Shown piece by piece: positions 48,631 to 63,606 of a stretch of 64,000 nucleotides of DNA. The DNA is taken from positions 2,676,585 through 2,740,584 of the forward strand of contig JACDQD010000002.1 of the NCBI GenBank assembly GCA_019843655.1. Direction: 5' to 3'. Under the pieces are notes generated by a model. That model was not told the DNA's origin. It saw only the letters and a program-made list of their open reading frames with translations, and did no database searches. Numbering within the stretch: position 1 is the stretch's first letter; each line of letters begins with the position of its first letter. Source of the stretch: Lethocerus indicus (Eukaryota; Arthropoda; Insecta; Hemiptera; Belostomatidae). The translations under genes were made by a program, and so were the position numbers.

Positions 48631-49799
48631 CATTTTTCGTTGTCTCGCCATCGTCGTAATGTCGCAATGTGATACTAAAAATAATTATTGTAATCGTTCA
48701 ATGCCTGCCTATATCTTACATGTAAAAGATATTGAACCAACGGGGCAATTTGAGCTGGTGAACTACTGTTGTATGACAAGATCTACAGCAGATTACCCCA
48801 GATTCGGCCCAGTTCTTAACTCTATCTAGTTATTTTTACTTCGCCGACATTTTCTGTTGCAAATCATTTCTCTAAAAATACAATCTCCGTAATTGACACT
48901 GAAACTGGAACAATTAAATTGATACTCTCATTTCTAAAATACTTCCCCTACAGATAGTTTTATGGGTGATTATTGTGCAAATTGTATTCATCTTCGAGTA
49001 ATAGTTAATTTCTTACGTGTCGGACAGGTTTGGTTTGCTGCAAGTGGAATTTTGGTTAGGAACGCCCGGATCCGGAATTCAGCTTCTGGTCAGGGTAGAC
49101 CAGATTCGGCTTGTCCAAATATTTGGGTGAACGATTAGTTATCCGTTATCCAAATTAGTGGAGGTTAATACCGTATTAGTATTACTTTTTTGCCTAATAA
49201 AAGCTGATTGGAAATTATTCGAGGCGGAGTGAATCAGTTCGTAAATAATGAGTATTAAAAATCTGTTTTTCAGCAAAAGCAGATTTTCCAATATTTCCAT
49301 CCCTGCGCTTTTCCAGAGAGCGTCAATAAATAATTGTTTTTCGAAAATGATTTCTATTATCCGCACGACGGCCGGGTGGCGGAAATTACTCGGCGGACAT
49401 CCATTTTCTTTCTTTACATCTTTTCCATTTCCTTAAAGTAAACGCCGCCGTGATTCATTAAAGCCGCGAGCAACAAGTGTTTGAATAAAGAAGTATTTGT
49501 CACTAGTTTGTTCCAGTTTGCCCGTTTGTTTTCTTTTTTGTTCCCCGTAAGGTCCCTAATGAGATTCGCTTCTGCCTATTTCCTGGCGACTTCAGTATAC
49601 AGCCAGGACCACTTCCTAGCCCCTTTCAAACTGTATACTTATTATAATTTCGAATCACTTTCCAATGTAATTGGAGTTAATGTTGATTTAATTTACCAAT
49701 TCGTTCTTACAAACAGAAATTGAATTGTCGCTGGAACTAGGACGAATAACAATTATTGTTAATTATATCGAAAATTAAATTATTTATTAAACGAGAATT
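48628..49799. other. Spacer, no gene seen
   Basis: AT-rich sequence with short frames only. Nothing recognised. Confidence 0.5.
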
Positions 49800-50300
49800 C
49801 AATATTATTTCGGTCTGTTATGATATATTTGTCATATTGCAGCATACATGTGTAATTAGTGCGGTCGAAACAGGAGGGAGTTTTATTTCACCCTGATATC
49901 GAGTCGTATATATTATTATATTAATTTGCGTGCCGTTCATAATTGTGGTTACAGTGATTACTGCCATAAATAAACTTGAATCTCTTTTTTCCTTCTGCAG
50001 CGGTTTAACGCCCCGTCATTTACGCCGTTGTTATTAACTGTTTTGCGGTATTTTCTTTATTGCACCACAGAACTTTCCGACGGTGATAAGTCGTCAGGTT
50101 TGTGACAAAACGGGGTAATTGTGCCGCGTGTAAATTAAAGAACGCTTATTTTTCGTTAAGTAATCGGTCCAGAGGGAATTGAATGTTGTGGATTCCTCAG
50201 CGGCCTGCGCTCTGAGAATTGCGGGGCCTCGAAACTTGGCGGGATTAAAATTTCAATAAATCCAGTCCGAAATAAAGTTAGTGTACAGGGACCATTTTTT
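49800..50300. promoter_or_regulatory. Candidate conserved regulatory block
   Basis: High-complexity sequence without microsatellites or long frames. It is dense in factor-type words: TGTGGTT (Runx class), CCATAAA (posterior Hox/Cdx class), GTAATTA and TTAATT cores, and GTGATTA. It resembles an insect enhancer in texture. This is a pattern judgement, not proof. Confidence 0.2.
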
Positions 50301-53300
50301 TATGGCCTGTTCGGCGGACGCATTACGCTCTTGGACGGATGGTCGACTTTTCCGAAAGACCGACGCCACCGAGCCCACTGAGCTCTTAATCTGATTTATG
50401 GTTCCATAAAATATGTGCTCCAGCCCCCCCTCTTGGGCCTGGATTTATAATAGCGACCGCAAGTGGCTGTCACTGGGATGGTACAGGGCTTGAAATTCGT
50501 CCCGACGACCTCCTTCACACCCGCTCACCGAGCTCTCTATCTAGAATCAGGCAGGTTAATTACTTACTTAATATAAAACAATCGTATATTTTCAGGACTG
50601 AAATTCCCGGCAGGCCTTTATAAAACCGAATTGGTGGTAAGATTGATCAACTAATGTACTATCGGTGGTCCATACTCCGACTAAATATCTCACCTCTAAC
50701 CCGATTTCAATCAGTGTAATTTAAATTTAAATTGGGGATCGAGAAGGCGAAGAAATATATAATATATTGGCAATAAGAATATAAAAGAAAAGGGCGCCTG
50801 AAAAATGAACGACACTCCTTTAACCCGTTTAACGGATTTTATACCGGATTTGTATAAATAGTTTTGTCGTAATAATATTGGAAAGGCGAAAACTGAGATG
50901 AAGTTAAGACTCTCACAACCAAATACAATTACTGAAGGTACTTTGTATATGGTGGAAACATTAACTGGCCGGTAGAGCTGGTTTCGTTAATTTATGGAAT
51001 ATATCTTTCATAATAGTGCCCGTGGGTGTCGAAGGTTTAGCACTGCTGTGGGAATCCTGAGGCCATTTTAAATGCTTTTTCTTCAAAAAAGGGCCGAGGA
51101 AAATGGATACCGTAAAAAATCTGTTTACCCCTTTGCCATAAAATATTACGACCCTGGCCGTATCTCCATACTCCCTCCTTGCTTAAGATCCGTCTGGGGT
51201 ATCGCTTAATCTTTGGATCGAAATAAAACCCACGCATATAAAGAAGGTTACGGAAAGTTATATAAGTCAGAACACTGCATTTTAGAGAACTAATTCTGTT
51301 TATAAAAAATTCCACTTTTTGTACCTTAGTTAATAATGTAAATCGCACTCGATTTAACACGTGTTACTCGTATTTACTTATAATTAATTGCATTAATCCA
51401 CGTGGAAATAAAATGAGGATGGAGCGAAGAAAAACCTAATGGAGTGTTTGTATAGTGCTGCCCATTTGCCCTGTTTATTTTCGAATTCCGTTGGAATAAT
51501 AATTCTTCCACCCAGTGGAGGGAATATGATGGTTCGCTTTATTTGCTGTATTGGTTTTTTTTTCCATTTGTTCCCTGCCCTCCTAGTTCGATTAAATCAA
51601 TTTAACCTCGGTTAAAGAAACAATAGAAATAATTTAGTCCATTCCGTAAATTATCCGTTCGATCCAACAAATGAAACCATCGTATAATTGAGATTTTCCA
51701 ATAGCTCTATTGCGGATTAAATGTCAAACGTGAATGACATCAGATAAAACCGGAAAACCCAGACTGAAAAAAGGCGTACCATGAATTAATTGTTAAGGTC
51801 ACCGATATGGTAAAAATGGCATACGTAATAATTTCTAATTCGCTTACATCTAAGAAGTTGAGAAATAGAGTAAACGATTACTGATTTTGATACTGGTTTT
51901 GGCATAACTCCGCTATTTAAGTAAGTTTATACACTGTACATAGTTTAACCTTTTTTTAGTGTTACTGTATTAATTAATTCTTTCAATTCGAAATTGTAAG
52001 TTATAATTTAAACTCTATAGCACCTAGTTTTGAAACTCTAAACTCCCCATTATAGCAACAAGAACATTTATTCCTATAAATATACCTTGCCTTGTTAGAC
52101 AAACTTTCAACAAAGCTTCGACAGTTCCATAAATTGTTTTCAGAGGAAAGCCAGTTTTAATTGCTAAAACCCAAAATGAAAACACGCTGAAACGGCTCAA
52201 TGAAATAACCCGGCCGAAAGGTTATTCATTAAATTGTTCCGAGTATAGAATTGTATTCGGGGAAGGCCAAAGCTGGACAAGCTTAGTTTCATGTCTTTCC
52301 TTCTGTTGGCCACAATTGAATTGGGTGAAATCGGATATAATTTAATGTTAAAATTAAACTCGATAATCTTTTATTGCCCGTTTCATGTCGCAGATGAGAA
52401 CACGGAGAATCAAATTGCAGAATTAAGTTTTTACCTTATTTTGGAATTATTATTAATCAGGGTCTTTTAATTCATCGGTCCCCATTAATGCGGGAAATGT
52501 AATTATTTCAGGAGTCTCTGGTCAACAAATAAATTTACTACAGTTTAATCGATTACTTCGAATTATATAAATTTAAATGAATGTATTTGTGTTGGACGGG
52601 CAGCGAAGGTTTGGAGTTCTCTAACACCAAAGTGAAATAGGTCGGGGCTATTTACTTTGATTGCAATCAAATTCCAATTAACTGAACCCGCGATAACGAA
52701 ATTCTTATATAAGAACACGTCGACGACTTTTAATGCCGAATCCTGTATATTGAAGTATGCAGTGTTCACCACGGAGCGAATGCCCCGAGGTAAACCGCGT
52801 AATTCTCGGGACACGTCCATCGATGCAGCTCCATTAATGTGATTGGGACGGGACCTAATGGGAAATTTGTTCGGGGCCGCGGATTCGGTGAGTCTTGGTA
52901 GGGGGGCGGGGGGGGGGGGCGTTATCACGTATTCACGTGTCGCATATCCCTCTCCCTCTGGGCCTCCCCCAACCAACCAGGAATTAATCGGTGATCGGTG
53001 CGGGCCGTCCTGAAAGGACTTCGTAGCAATTTATACCGTCCACTCACAAAGGGCTTATTGCATTCAAAATATGAACGTTAACGCGCTTTTTTGGCGGCGG
53101 GCGGTGGGGGATTTTGCAGTGAAATTGCGTTTCAGGATTATTCTAAATACAATATAAATGCCGTTGGAAACGCCCCGGTCTCGGTCTTTACAGTAGTTAT
53201 TTAGCCCTGAGTCGATCTTAGCCCACCGTGATGCGACCGACTTCTAACGCGACAGAAATACCCGTTTTTAGCGAGGCCCGAAATCGTATATTCCAATCAA

Positions 53301-56300
53301 ATCGATGAATTTATTCCGGCGAATGTATTTCTGACGGTCGGAAGCGTTCTCAATTATATTTATGAGAAATGGGACCGGCTGGAAAAGCGGGTGGAAGCGT
53401 TCCGCGGAGACCCGAATTATTGTGCCCGCGAGGATACACGACCCCTGAATTATTCCGGAGCCATTCGGGACTTTTCGGACGGTAATTCCCTCTAATATGA
53501 GACAATGTCTCAATAGATTCCCGGCCCCCACCCCTTCTAACTCTACAATGAAAAACCGTCATCTCGGCCATTTTAATGATTATTTTAAAAAATGTCTACG
53601 TAGCTGTAACATGTCCACCAGTGATTTAGTTTCAACACAATTAGCATAACGAGAACTGAAATCGTAGATGTTCCAGTCAATTTCTTAATCTATCCAGCGA
53701 TACCTGCTCTCATTTCAATTTTACTGTGCTAATTTTTTCGTCTTCTCTTTTCGCGAAATCAGAAATTCTAAAGTAGAAGGCAAATCTAGCTTACGTTTTC
53801 CCGATTATTTAATATTGACTGCAAATAGTATGTACAGAAGTTGGATAGGCCCTGACATCAAAGGACATGTTTATATTTACCCCATGGATCTCGTAGTGGA
53901 CCTTGTAGTGAAATAAGCCAACAGAATGAGTAGTCGTGGCTTCAAATTCGTCCAGACTTCCCGGAGAGGCCACTATTGTATTTCTTATTTGTTGTATTAA
54001 ATAGTCCTTTCTTTTACGAAAATTCTGTATTCGGTTCAACAAAATTTTTCGGGGGCAGAATGCCGGGACACGAATTTGGATCCACTTCGGGGTAAGCCCT
54101 TTAGCGCAATTTCGTTTTAACATTATCTACTTTCCTCCAATAACGTTTTTATATTATTGTCCGAATCTGTTTGAGAATCTTTAAGTCTTCCGGTTGTTAA
54201 GATTCCAGTTGTTCCGCATCGTTTCATATATATGGGAAGTATTAATACTGTTAACTAGATTTTTCCTTAAGTTTCGGCGCAGTTTAAGCAACGTATATTT
54301 TGTCGTCACGTACTACAGATAGGCGTGGGACCGGCGGGTATCATCACCGGTGGTGTTGTCTTCAACAGGATCGATTAACAGAGGAGGAGTGGGACATGGA
54401 GGCGTGCTGCTTTAATGAAGTGGAATAGGCGGAGGTCCATTGAGAGGGGTCCATCCTGTTCATCGGCCGGTTCAAACCGATGTCTCCCCGATCCATGATC
54501 CACGGCCCTCTCTCTGTCCACAGTTGACCTGGCTCCGCAGCCTCCACCAGCCATCCTGATTTCGGCCCCAAGAAGAAAAGACCGAATCTCGATAATTTAA
54601 TTGAAGATCGGCGCTCGCAGTTTTTTTTGCTGATTCTTCAAATGTCGATTTAAATTTCAACTCTAGAATATTCAGTTTATGGCCCTCTTCAGTAGAGTTG
54701 TTTTATATTACTGTCGTGTCGATGAAGATTCGAAACTTTTAATGCGGTCATGTTTCCGCTTAACGATGAGGGTAAGCCGCAACTGACTCAGTTTACGACC
54801 GTGAGATATTTCAAATTCCTGGCTTACCTCCCCATTCAAATACCTCAAATTAAAATAGTGTCGAGCTAAAATTGTTTGCCTTGAGATGAGATTGAGACTG
54901 TTTTGTAAACATCATCGATGAGTTTTAACGGAGTTATAATTGAATTTGTTAAGTTGAAGTACAACAATTATCCGATATGCCGCTACATACCTTCATTTAG
55001 GGCTCTGAATATCGAAAATTCGGGTGTACCCGATTAATTTGACCCAATCTTCTTCAAAATTTATACTCATCAAGAATCGTTATATAAATATTTGTTGTTC
55101 CGGTCGATCTATCGATTTCCAGGGCTCGGTTCCTCCACCTGGTTTGTTATTTTTTTTTTTAATTGCATCTCCATTGTTGTGAAAGGCAATGAAAGGGGCA
55201 GGAAGGCTCGATTTAATGTCTCTAATAGAACAATACAACAATAGAACTGTGGCTTAAAGCCCTCGGCCAGACGCTCTTCCATTAGCGAGGCCAATGGCTC
55301 ACTCTCCTCTATCCTGAACCCACTATTGTTTGTTTTAAGTCCTATAATGGTCTGCCACTAGAGGTCCTACGTATTTTTAAATTATACCTTATAGTCCTAT
55401 TTTAACTTCCTGTATACTCATATACATATATAGTATTGATGTCAACATATTATAAATTTCTTTCCAAAATTCAAGATATTATTAAACTGATGTAACACGA
55501 TTAACGCGATACAACATTCCTCGTTTATTTCGTAAAACATCGGCATATTTTATGCGACTGTAAGTCCTGTGGGATGTGCACCCGAACGTAGTCTTTGAAA
55601 TGCGCACGTGTATCTTTTACAACTTTAGCATAAAGTCGTTGGTACAGTACTGGTCGTACAGTTCTTGACCAGATAGTGAAATGAGAGTGATAGGCCCGGC
55701 TCTGCGTGTGTGTTCATATTGTAAGTGTGTGCCCGTGTTAGTGTTACGCCATAACCAGATGTCCCGCAGCGTATAAATATGTATGCGGTGAGCACTGTGT
55801 ATCACTGAACATTAATCTTACCGACTCCGGCCACCCCAAAGGCCTCACCGAACATACCCCCTCATAGTGTCACGGGCCAGTGCCACCACCCTCCGTCCCT
55901 TCCACACGTTAGTGCCAATCCATAAAACGTGCCCCCAACCAACGACCAGTGCTTCGTACTACTTCGCGAGACGACTAGGATTTAATTCTGATGTGTGGTC
56001 AGGGGCTGTATGAATTTCGACCGACATAAATTCAAATTTGAATGAAAATTCGGTGGTACATTTCCAAACCCCGTAGCCCAGCTGTGGGCATCGCTGTTAA
56101 AGCATTCCGCCAACGTGAGACCTTAATATGAGAATATTAACTACACGTTTGCAACCCTTAACGTGTTTAATTAATGAAAATATTCGTAACAATAATTCAC
56201 ATCGGATTCAGTATTTCTGAATGGGATTCAATTTCAAAAATGGAAACTGCTGCACTCTTCACTTTAAAATGTAGTTGTGATACAAAGATTAAACGTATAC

Positions 56301-56730
56301 AGGATGATTAAAGTAGTCTACTTGAAATACCAGTTATAACACTGAAAGTCTATTAGTCATAAGCCAAGAGGAGACGCGAGCTCTTATGCAAAGATAAGAC
56401 AAAGTTTCTTACTGGAGGGGACATAAAACGATTTGAGACATAAATATACAGACATATTATTTTAGTTATTCAAGTCTATACATATTTCTATAAATTCACT
56501 TTTATTATTTCACCAATTTATTATATTTTGTGGCAGTATAATACGCGGAACACAATATCGCGGTCTATCAAACGCAGACACGCTATCGCAATATCTTCTC
56601 TGAGCCAGTTGTATTTCGTAAATGGGGTTCGGAATTAATTTCACGGATGGAATTGATGCATATCAGAGAGGTTAACGGGGTGGTGACTTAGGGGTGGGCG
56701 GTTATAGGGGCAATCGCTAAGGGATTATTG

Positions 56731-56733
<3 letters not shown>
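50301..56733. other. Spacer, no gene seen
   Basis: Long spacer. A G run lies at 52901-52919 (six and twelve G around one C) and GC-richer patches at about 50280-50530, 53060-53560 and 54410-54570. Frames of 60 to 137 codons occur without recognisable domains. No RNA gene or transposon end was recognised. Confidence 0.45.

Positions 56734-56783
<50 letters not shown>
56734..56783. repeat. (AT)n microsatellite
   Basis: A pure AT/TA tract of about 50 bp followed by GTGTGTG. Confidence 0.97.
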
Positions 56784-56786
<3 letters not shown>

Positions 56787-59452
56787 TGTGTGATGCTTGT
56801 GGGGGTGGGGGGTTGGAGGATCCCGACTAGTACCCTTCCCACAGTTAGTTTCACCTAGCAACACCTCGAGCGAGGCCACGAAGCGTAGGCGGATATAATA
56901 GGCAAATAATGGGGGACCGAACTTCTTTTGTACCAAACCGACTGATGTATGTACCTTGGGCTTTAGAATGTAGGCTTAGGTTTTGTGAAGTTCGAAAAGT
57001 GTTCTTTTAAAAAAGCGCCCGCATATGCAGTTGATGGATCCATAAAAAATGGCAGATCAGACTGTAAGTTGTTATTGAAAATGTGTACAAAAGTGGAAAG
57101 GACCGGGACTAAACAAAATGACGATACGACACAGTATTCCAGGAATAAAGATTATTATAAGTAAGCTCAGTTTCATGCTTATCGATAAAATATATGTAAC
57201 AATAATAAATACAGTTAAACCAATTTGGGCACTATCACTGCTAACATACCTTCAGATCGATTGGAGTACACACAGTGCATTCTAAGGATTGAGTCAAACG
57301 GAAGCAAAATGTCGAATATACAGTGGGATCTGAGACACTATGTTTATTTAATATCGTGATCGGAAACGTCCTGGTAAATATTTTCGAAGCGGTACCATCA
57401 AAACCGTCCGTCCCTTTGATTCACCTCTTTTTCAAGTTTATATTAGCGTTGGAAACATGCAAATGGTGGATCGGGGCACTTTACTGCTTCCGCCGCTTGC
57501 GGTCACGATTTTTCACATCTGGTTTAGAACTGTGTCCCCCTTGTCCACCCCGCCCCTCACCGGTTGGACAACAGCGATAACTCCGCGCCGATTTCCCAAC
57601 CGCCCGGAAAACCGCAGAGCTCGTGTGTGTCGGCAAACATATTCTATGGGTTCCATGAATTCGTGCACTTTATAGTGCTGCATAGTGGTTTCCGCTTTGG
57701 GGACTGAAAACAAATCGATCCGTCGCCCAACCCCCCCCCCCCCCCCCGCCCCGGCCCACCCCTGTCAACCTGTGTTCATTGTTCGGTTAAGTAACGATAG
57801 GGAGGAAATAATGAATTTTCGCCGTTGACAAATTTCCGCCAGAGGTCCACTCTGGCTTCGATTTTTACTCCTTTGAATTTAAGCCCGTCTTTTGAGAGTT
57901 TTCACAAAGCTCCCCGACTCGAAGACACGCTATTCGACGATATTTCATTTTTTTGTATCCTCGTTTATGGACCTGCATGTCTTCCGAGTGGAGCGAATTC
58001 CCACGAATCATTTATATCGGTCAAATTTGTAACAGAAATTCATTAAATAATTCTCACGATTTCAAACGTCCAGGATTTGACCTGGAATAATTAACGTTGT
58101 ATATCATTTATTGAAAAGCGTTAATTTCTGGTTGAACGCATCCATTGAAAATTATAAATTCATAGTTTTTAATTTGATCATTTTCTCATCGAATAATGGC
58201 TATAAATCGTGTAAGTAATGAAGGTACGGAAACCCAATATTCTATTGTGCACATCTTAATATTATTATTTTTTAATTTCATTCTCTCATGTCAGTTTTGT
58301 TCTCATACTGCCTGTGGTTACTGGTCCTTCAGCGTTAAGTAACATCGTAGGCTGATTTCACCCCCCCCAAAATCTTCGTTAGGGGTACTTATCCTATGGG
58401 AACTATCGTATTTGTTAATGCTTAAACCGAGGGGGTAAGTAAAGCGTGGTCGACGGCCCAGACGCGTTAAAAATTAGGGGTCGGTTTCGGCGATTGGAAG
58501 GGAGTGACTGGTCGATTAGTAATGGACCCCCGGGGGCGGCAAAGTGGTGGACCGTGTGACTTCCCGCCGGCCACCCTATAGTTTATTGTAGCCGGTCCGC
58601 CACTCCGATAGCACTTGAGTCCACTCTCGCCCTGTGGCGGACCGCCCTCGGACAATTGAATTAATCAAATGCCGCTCGCATTATAAACGGTTCGTTCGCC
58701 GCGTCGAAAGCGTTCGCCATTGCGAACCGGAGTGCCCCATTCGCAGCAAACCTCAAACCGGTCTCGATAGCGCCCCCTTTCCGACGTTGTTAAAGCCGTC
58801 AATTTCGAAAAGTGCTAGCTCTATTTCCGTTTAAAATTCCCGCGTCTTAAACATGACGCGATCAAATTCTATAGCAATTATTCATCGAGATTTCGAGGAC
58901 ACTCAACGGTAGTTCGGCGCTTCTAATTTCTCTTTGAATTCCTTTTTCTCATAAAAGTGAATATAAGTTGGGACGCAACTGTACAGCTTTCGTAATCGGA
59001 TTACTGTCTCGGACTGTTTTTTTTCCGGCCGGGCCTTGAGGCAACCTCCTCTTTGCGTAATTGGCCCTAACTTACTTACGCAATCGAAATTCGCGCCGCC
59101 TCTACCAATTCTTGTCTGTTTATCTTGGATTCGGTAGTACCCTCGTTACCCCCACCCACCCCCACCACCCACGCCCGGCCAATTCGATTAGGCCTCAGAA
59201 CAGATCATTGCGGATAATTCAATTTTTTCCGGATCCCTCCGTACGAATATTGGCGATACAGACTTATTACTGTATAAAATAGAACGTTAATATGTAAAAT
59301 GGAAATTAGTATTATCGATCGCAGTGTACTGATATGGCTATGGGACTACGATACATTGATCTATTCACAAGCGTGGGAAGGCAAACGAATAATATTTAGT
59401 TAACCGAAAACGGTGGGGAAGTTGGACTATGGGAAAGAAAGAAAACGATATG

Positions 59453-59454
<2 letters not shown>
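56784..59454. other. Spacer with C homopolymer, no gene seen
   Basis: Contains a 17-base C run at 57731-57747 and a CpG-containing GC-rich stretch at about 58440-58850. No coding exon was recognised. Confidence 0.45.

Positions 59455-59498
<44 letters not shown>
59455..59498. repeat. (AT)n microsatellite
   Basis: A pure AT tract of about 44 bp. Confidence 0.97.
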
Positions 59499-59502
<4 letters not shown>

Positions 59503-61141
59503 GCTGGATGGACTGTGAGCTGACATCCGTTTACGGAAAGAGGGTAGAGTTTGGTTTACTCTCGAAAGACGAGGGGGTTATTATGTCAACAGGAGACCTC
59601 TTGTGACTCCGGTAAGACCCGAAGTCTCGCAGAATTGATATCGAGAGAAATGCAGGACTTATTTTTACAAACGCAGTGTCATTGTTTCATTATATCATTG
59701 AAATATATCATACTTACATGTAAGGTCCAGGAATACTACTCCAGTCTGAGCACTGAGCTCATTCCGGCTTCTCACAACCGATAGTAGCATTTCATCAGTA
59801 TACATATGTATAAGGCAATTCCTTCATTTTGGGGGTGCAACACCGACCGGGAGATTGGAAAAGAGAACGAACCTCGCAAACGTCTAAATGTAATATAAAC
59901 AGTGGGTAAAATGTATACTGCTCCCTCGTACTAGATATTAGTTCTTCCTTTCTGAGTGAAATAAACCTATTATTTTTCTGAGATTCATTCCGCGGGAAAT
60001 CCGAGTATACTAAATTTTTATGTTGTTATTGTTCAATTTCCTGCAAATAGAAAATATACATGACTGAATAAACAAGCCGGACGAAAATATGAACAAATAT
60101 TTGAAATTTCATAATATCGATATTATTTGTTTATTTACATAATTGCGTTCATGAATATTACAATGCTTGTTTGTTTTGCGGGGCTTGTTTTTTATATCGT
60201 GAGCCTTTGGAATCCAAGATCACAAGATCTTCCGTTTTAGTAAGCAGTGGAGGGTTTGCTCAGGACGGAAGACTAAGGACAAACAAAGTGGGTGCCCAGA
60301 TAATGGAATAAATGGCTGTTATTATAACCAGTTTTGTTTGACTTATTAAGTTGTTGGTTGTCAGGATTTATAACTTAAGTAGCGTTATGGTCTCCCCCGG
60401 CGCAGTTTGGGCCATCGAGGCTGGCACCATTGTCTTTCCCGTTGACCGGGATTCCAATTTGTCTTTGGCTTAATATCCCCAAGACAAATAGGAATAGTCG
60501 TTGAATTTAAACTACTATTGTGGACTTGGTATCATTCAATGAACAAGTTTAATCCTGGTCCTGCGGCCGGCCTCTTATGGATTGGTAACCGAAACCGTTT
60601 TATTGGAATTATTACTTAAATTACTGAACGGAGATTTCCACATTTCACGGTTAATTTGTTATATAAGAAATGGAGTTAAATTAAGGCACTATTACAATGC
60701 TTATGGTTTAATTCTTGTTTAAATGTATGATCATAGTTCGGTTGAAAATATTATATATAGCATAGGAGTCAAAGTCGGAAGCGTACTTCAGTCAAGTTAG
60801 GGTTTGCCCGTTTCAAATAAATTGGTAAAAAAAATGCAATAGGATATGGCAAAATTTATACTCTACCGGTTTTTCATACTTTACATTACGATAATTAAAT
60901 TTTAAATAGTAACGGGGTAAATGAAAATTAAATTGTAAATGTGGACAAAAAATAGACAATTGCTAGAAGTATTTCGCAGTATAATGACCGGTATCAACGT
61001 CCAAGTCTAATGACCTCGAAACTAACATGAATGCAAGAAACGAGGATGAGGGGTGGCTTTGATTCATTTGCATATCGCTCTTTAATTCGCCATTGAATTA
61101 TTCGGAGAGTTTCTCTGCTTAAGACTTCATGAAAGATTCAA
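59499..61141. other. AT-rich spacer, no gene seen
   Basis: No reading frame, splice pair or repeat stands out. Confidence 0.5.
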
Positions 61142-61171
61142 TCCTCCTCCTCCTCCTCCTCCTCCTCCTCC
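61142..61171. repeat. (TCC)n trinucleotide repeat
   Basis: Ten uninterrupted TCC units (30 bp) in non-coding context. Confidence 0.97.
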
Positions 61172-63373
61172 GACTGCTCACCCTACTCTAATAGTGTTGT
61201 AAGACGGAATATCGTATATATGAATAAATCCTCCCAGCCTCCGGATTATACCCGTCTGTTCATACTTAAATGTTGTAGAGGTTTCGGAAATTTATTAATG
61301 AATTTGAGATAAGGGATTTCCATTGGAATTGTCTGCCGGCTATGGTAGACAACGGAAAGAACGAAACGGGGGAAGTGCAAACAGTTTTACTGCAAGTAAC
61401 AGTATTAAATTAATCATAAGCCACAAGTGAAATTGAATATTAGACAACTGTGCGCTATTCTTTCAATACTTACTTGATAGATGATTTCTTATAATAAAAA
61501 ATTTCGATAATATATGCAAATATCGTGTTTATTGGTATAACCTAGGTTTTGGGTTATTGAACTGAAAAAAAACGTTTTCTCAAGAAAATTATAAAGCACC
61601 ATGAGATTCATTAAATCACTGAACTTTACTCGAGGTAATTAGTAATGCCGCGTCCAGTATTGGAACTTTTCCTAATTCGCTTATTTTTCTTGTTCCGCAG
61701 ATTCATGTTTTCGCAGAAATATTCCTGCCCGATATTTATTGAATTAAATAAGGAGTTACTGGGGAGATCAGGGTCCCTAGGAATGAAGCAAAAGCAGGTT
61801 GTGCTCCTCTCGGGGACTGCAACCCCCAGTGCAGCTTGTCTAGATGGTTAAGTCGATTTTTAAGCAATTTTTTTTCTTGAAAAACCGGACAACTGCATTT
61901 CTAAATATTTGCATTTATCTCCGCAACGCTCGAGTGAAAATATTTTGATTTCAGTATACCTTCTTCGAATTGTGAAATTATATCTATTCTTGATCATCTT
62001 TATGTGTTATTTAACGCAAGAAGATTTAACTTGCAGACACATCAATTTTTAGTTACATCAGTGTAGTATTAATTAATATAACCTGTGGGAAATATATTAA
62101 AACTAATATTGTGTTAAATAGCTATTTAAATTGAGTCAATATTAGTAAAAAGTCATGCACAAAGGGACTATTAGATTCGGAAAATGCTGCTGCTGAACAA
62201 CAGTATTTGGTTTGGGGGAAATAACGCCCAAAATGGGTCTGATTAATTTCAATAATGGATTATTATCTTCGCTATTATAATTTAGTTGCTATATTAAATT
62301 GGACAATGTGTTATTATTCAATGGTTGTTGTTCAGTTGAAATATTAACTGTGCAATGATTATTCCCTGCCTCTATACGGAATGTTCTTTAATTAAACCGT
62401 AAAGTGTACAGTGTTGCAATTCAGGAGAGTACTTATTTTTCGTATTTCCGAGTTGGCTCGGCAGTGCAGCAAGACCGACTTGCGGTCGCAGTCGGGAACC
62501 GCAACAGCCTCCAGATTGTGCTCTAAACTCTGTTACATTCCTCGAATGTAACCTACTTACTGAAGTTTATTTAACGTTTTACCGAGTTAACGTTAAAAGA
62601 AAAAACTCCTCTCGAGTGAGTTTGACGTATGCGTGCCACAACTGATCTAACATTTGTGTGTATATGTACATTAAATTTAATATTTAAATTATTAGTACCG
62701 GTTCTTATAATAAATAGAAGGAGTATTTGTACTGATAGTACATGTAGATAGTAAGCAATAAACCTAAGAAACTAGGACTGTAGGCAAATTTCAGCTTATG
62801 AAAATGTATATTAATAATTAATAAGGAAAAGTATAAAGGAGGAAGTTAGTTTCTTAAATTATATGATATTTATTGAGTTGAAGCTTTTGTTGTGTACGCT
62901 CTAATTACAGTAAGGATTGTTATGGCAGTGTATCTATTTCTGTTCAGTGTTTGTGTGTAATTGGAATCTTAACAGTGCAAACGAGTTCCTACAAATGAAT
63001 ACGTAAAGTTACGTCCATTTCATTTATTCCTATAATTGTTGTCCCAGGAGGAGGGATAAGTTGGTAGGGTGAACTTTTTGAGTCTAGGCGAGTTTATAAA
63101 GCGAGTCTAAAGGGTGGGGTGGCCTGAGCTGCCCTTAAATTGGGTGTGCCGGGTCTTATTCGAGACGGAGGCCTAGGCTCCTCCCGCCCCGCCATAACTC
63201 CTGATATCTACCTAATTGACTCCCCAATTTGTCCAACTTAGCCAACCGAATAGAATTCACCGTTGAATCCTTCGGCGGCTCACAGACCTCGACAGTGCAC
63301 TTTCGACAAATTCAAATTGATTGGACTTACCGGTTCGATTGAATTTTTATGAACGCATTTTCTGGTCCCATAG
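61172..63373. other. AT-rich spacer, no gene seen
   Basis: A small inverted repeat (CCGACT, nine bases, AGTCGG) lies at about 62478-62498 within a GC-richer patch. No gene was recognised. Confidence 0.45.
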
Positions 63374-63429
63374 AGTAATCTCACCGGGGAGTCAATAATT
63401 GAACACGTTGGGTTTATTAATACGTTTAG
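63374..63429 (+). other. Possible small exon (56 nt)
   Basis: ATTTTCTGGTCCCATAG precedes a 56-nt segment followed by TTTAG|GTAAGC. One frame is open, starting SNLTGESIIEHVGF. The acceptor tract is short and the donor lacks the usual T at its last consensus position. The peptide is not recognised. Weak candidate. Confidence 0.15.
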
Positions 63430-63594
63430 GTAAGCTAAACCACTTCATTAGTTCGGTGGTATTACATTTTGGATTATTTTTTTGAAAAGAGTGATTAAGA
63501 TTCTATTATTAGAAGATGAAGATATTTGGAGCTGTTGCGTTAGCAGTCCTATTGCATGCATTTTTTCTGATGCTTGATGAGTATGTGGTGGAAG

Positions 63595-63606
63595 CTTTGT
63601 AATTAG
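63595..63606. repeat. Target-site duplication, left of fold-back copy D
   Basis: CTTTGTAATTAG matches CTTTGTAGTTAG at 63863-63874 with one mismatch. Confidence 0.75.
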
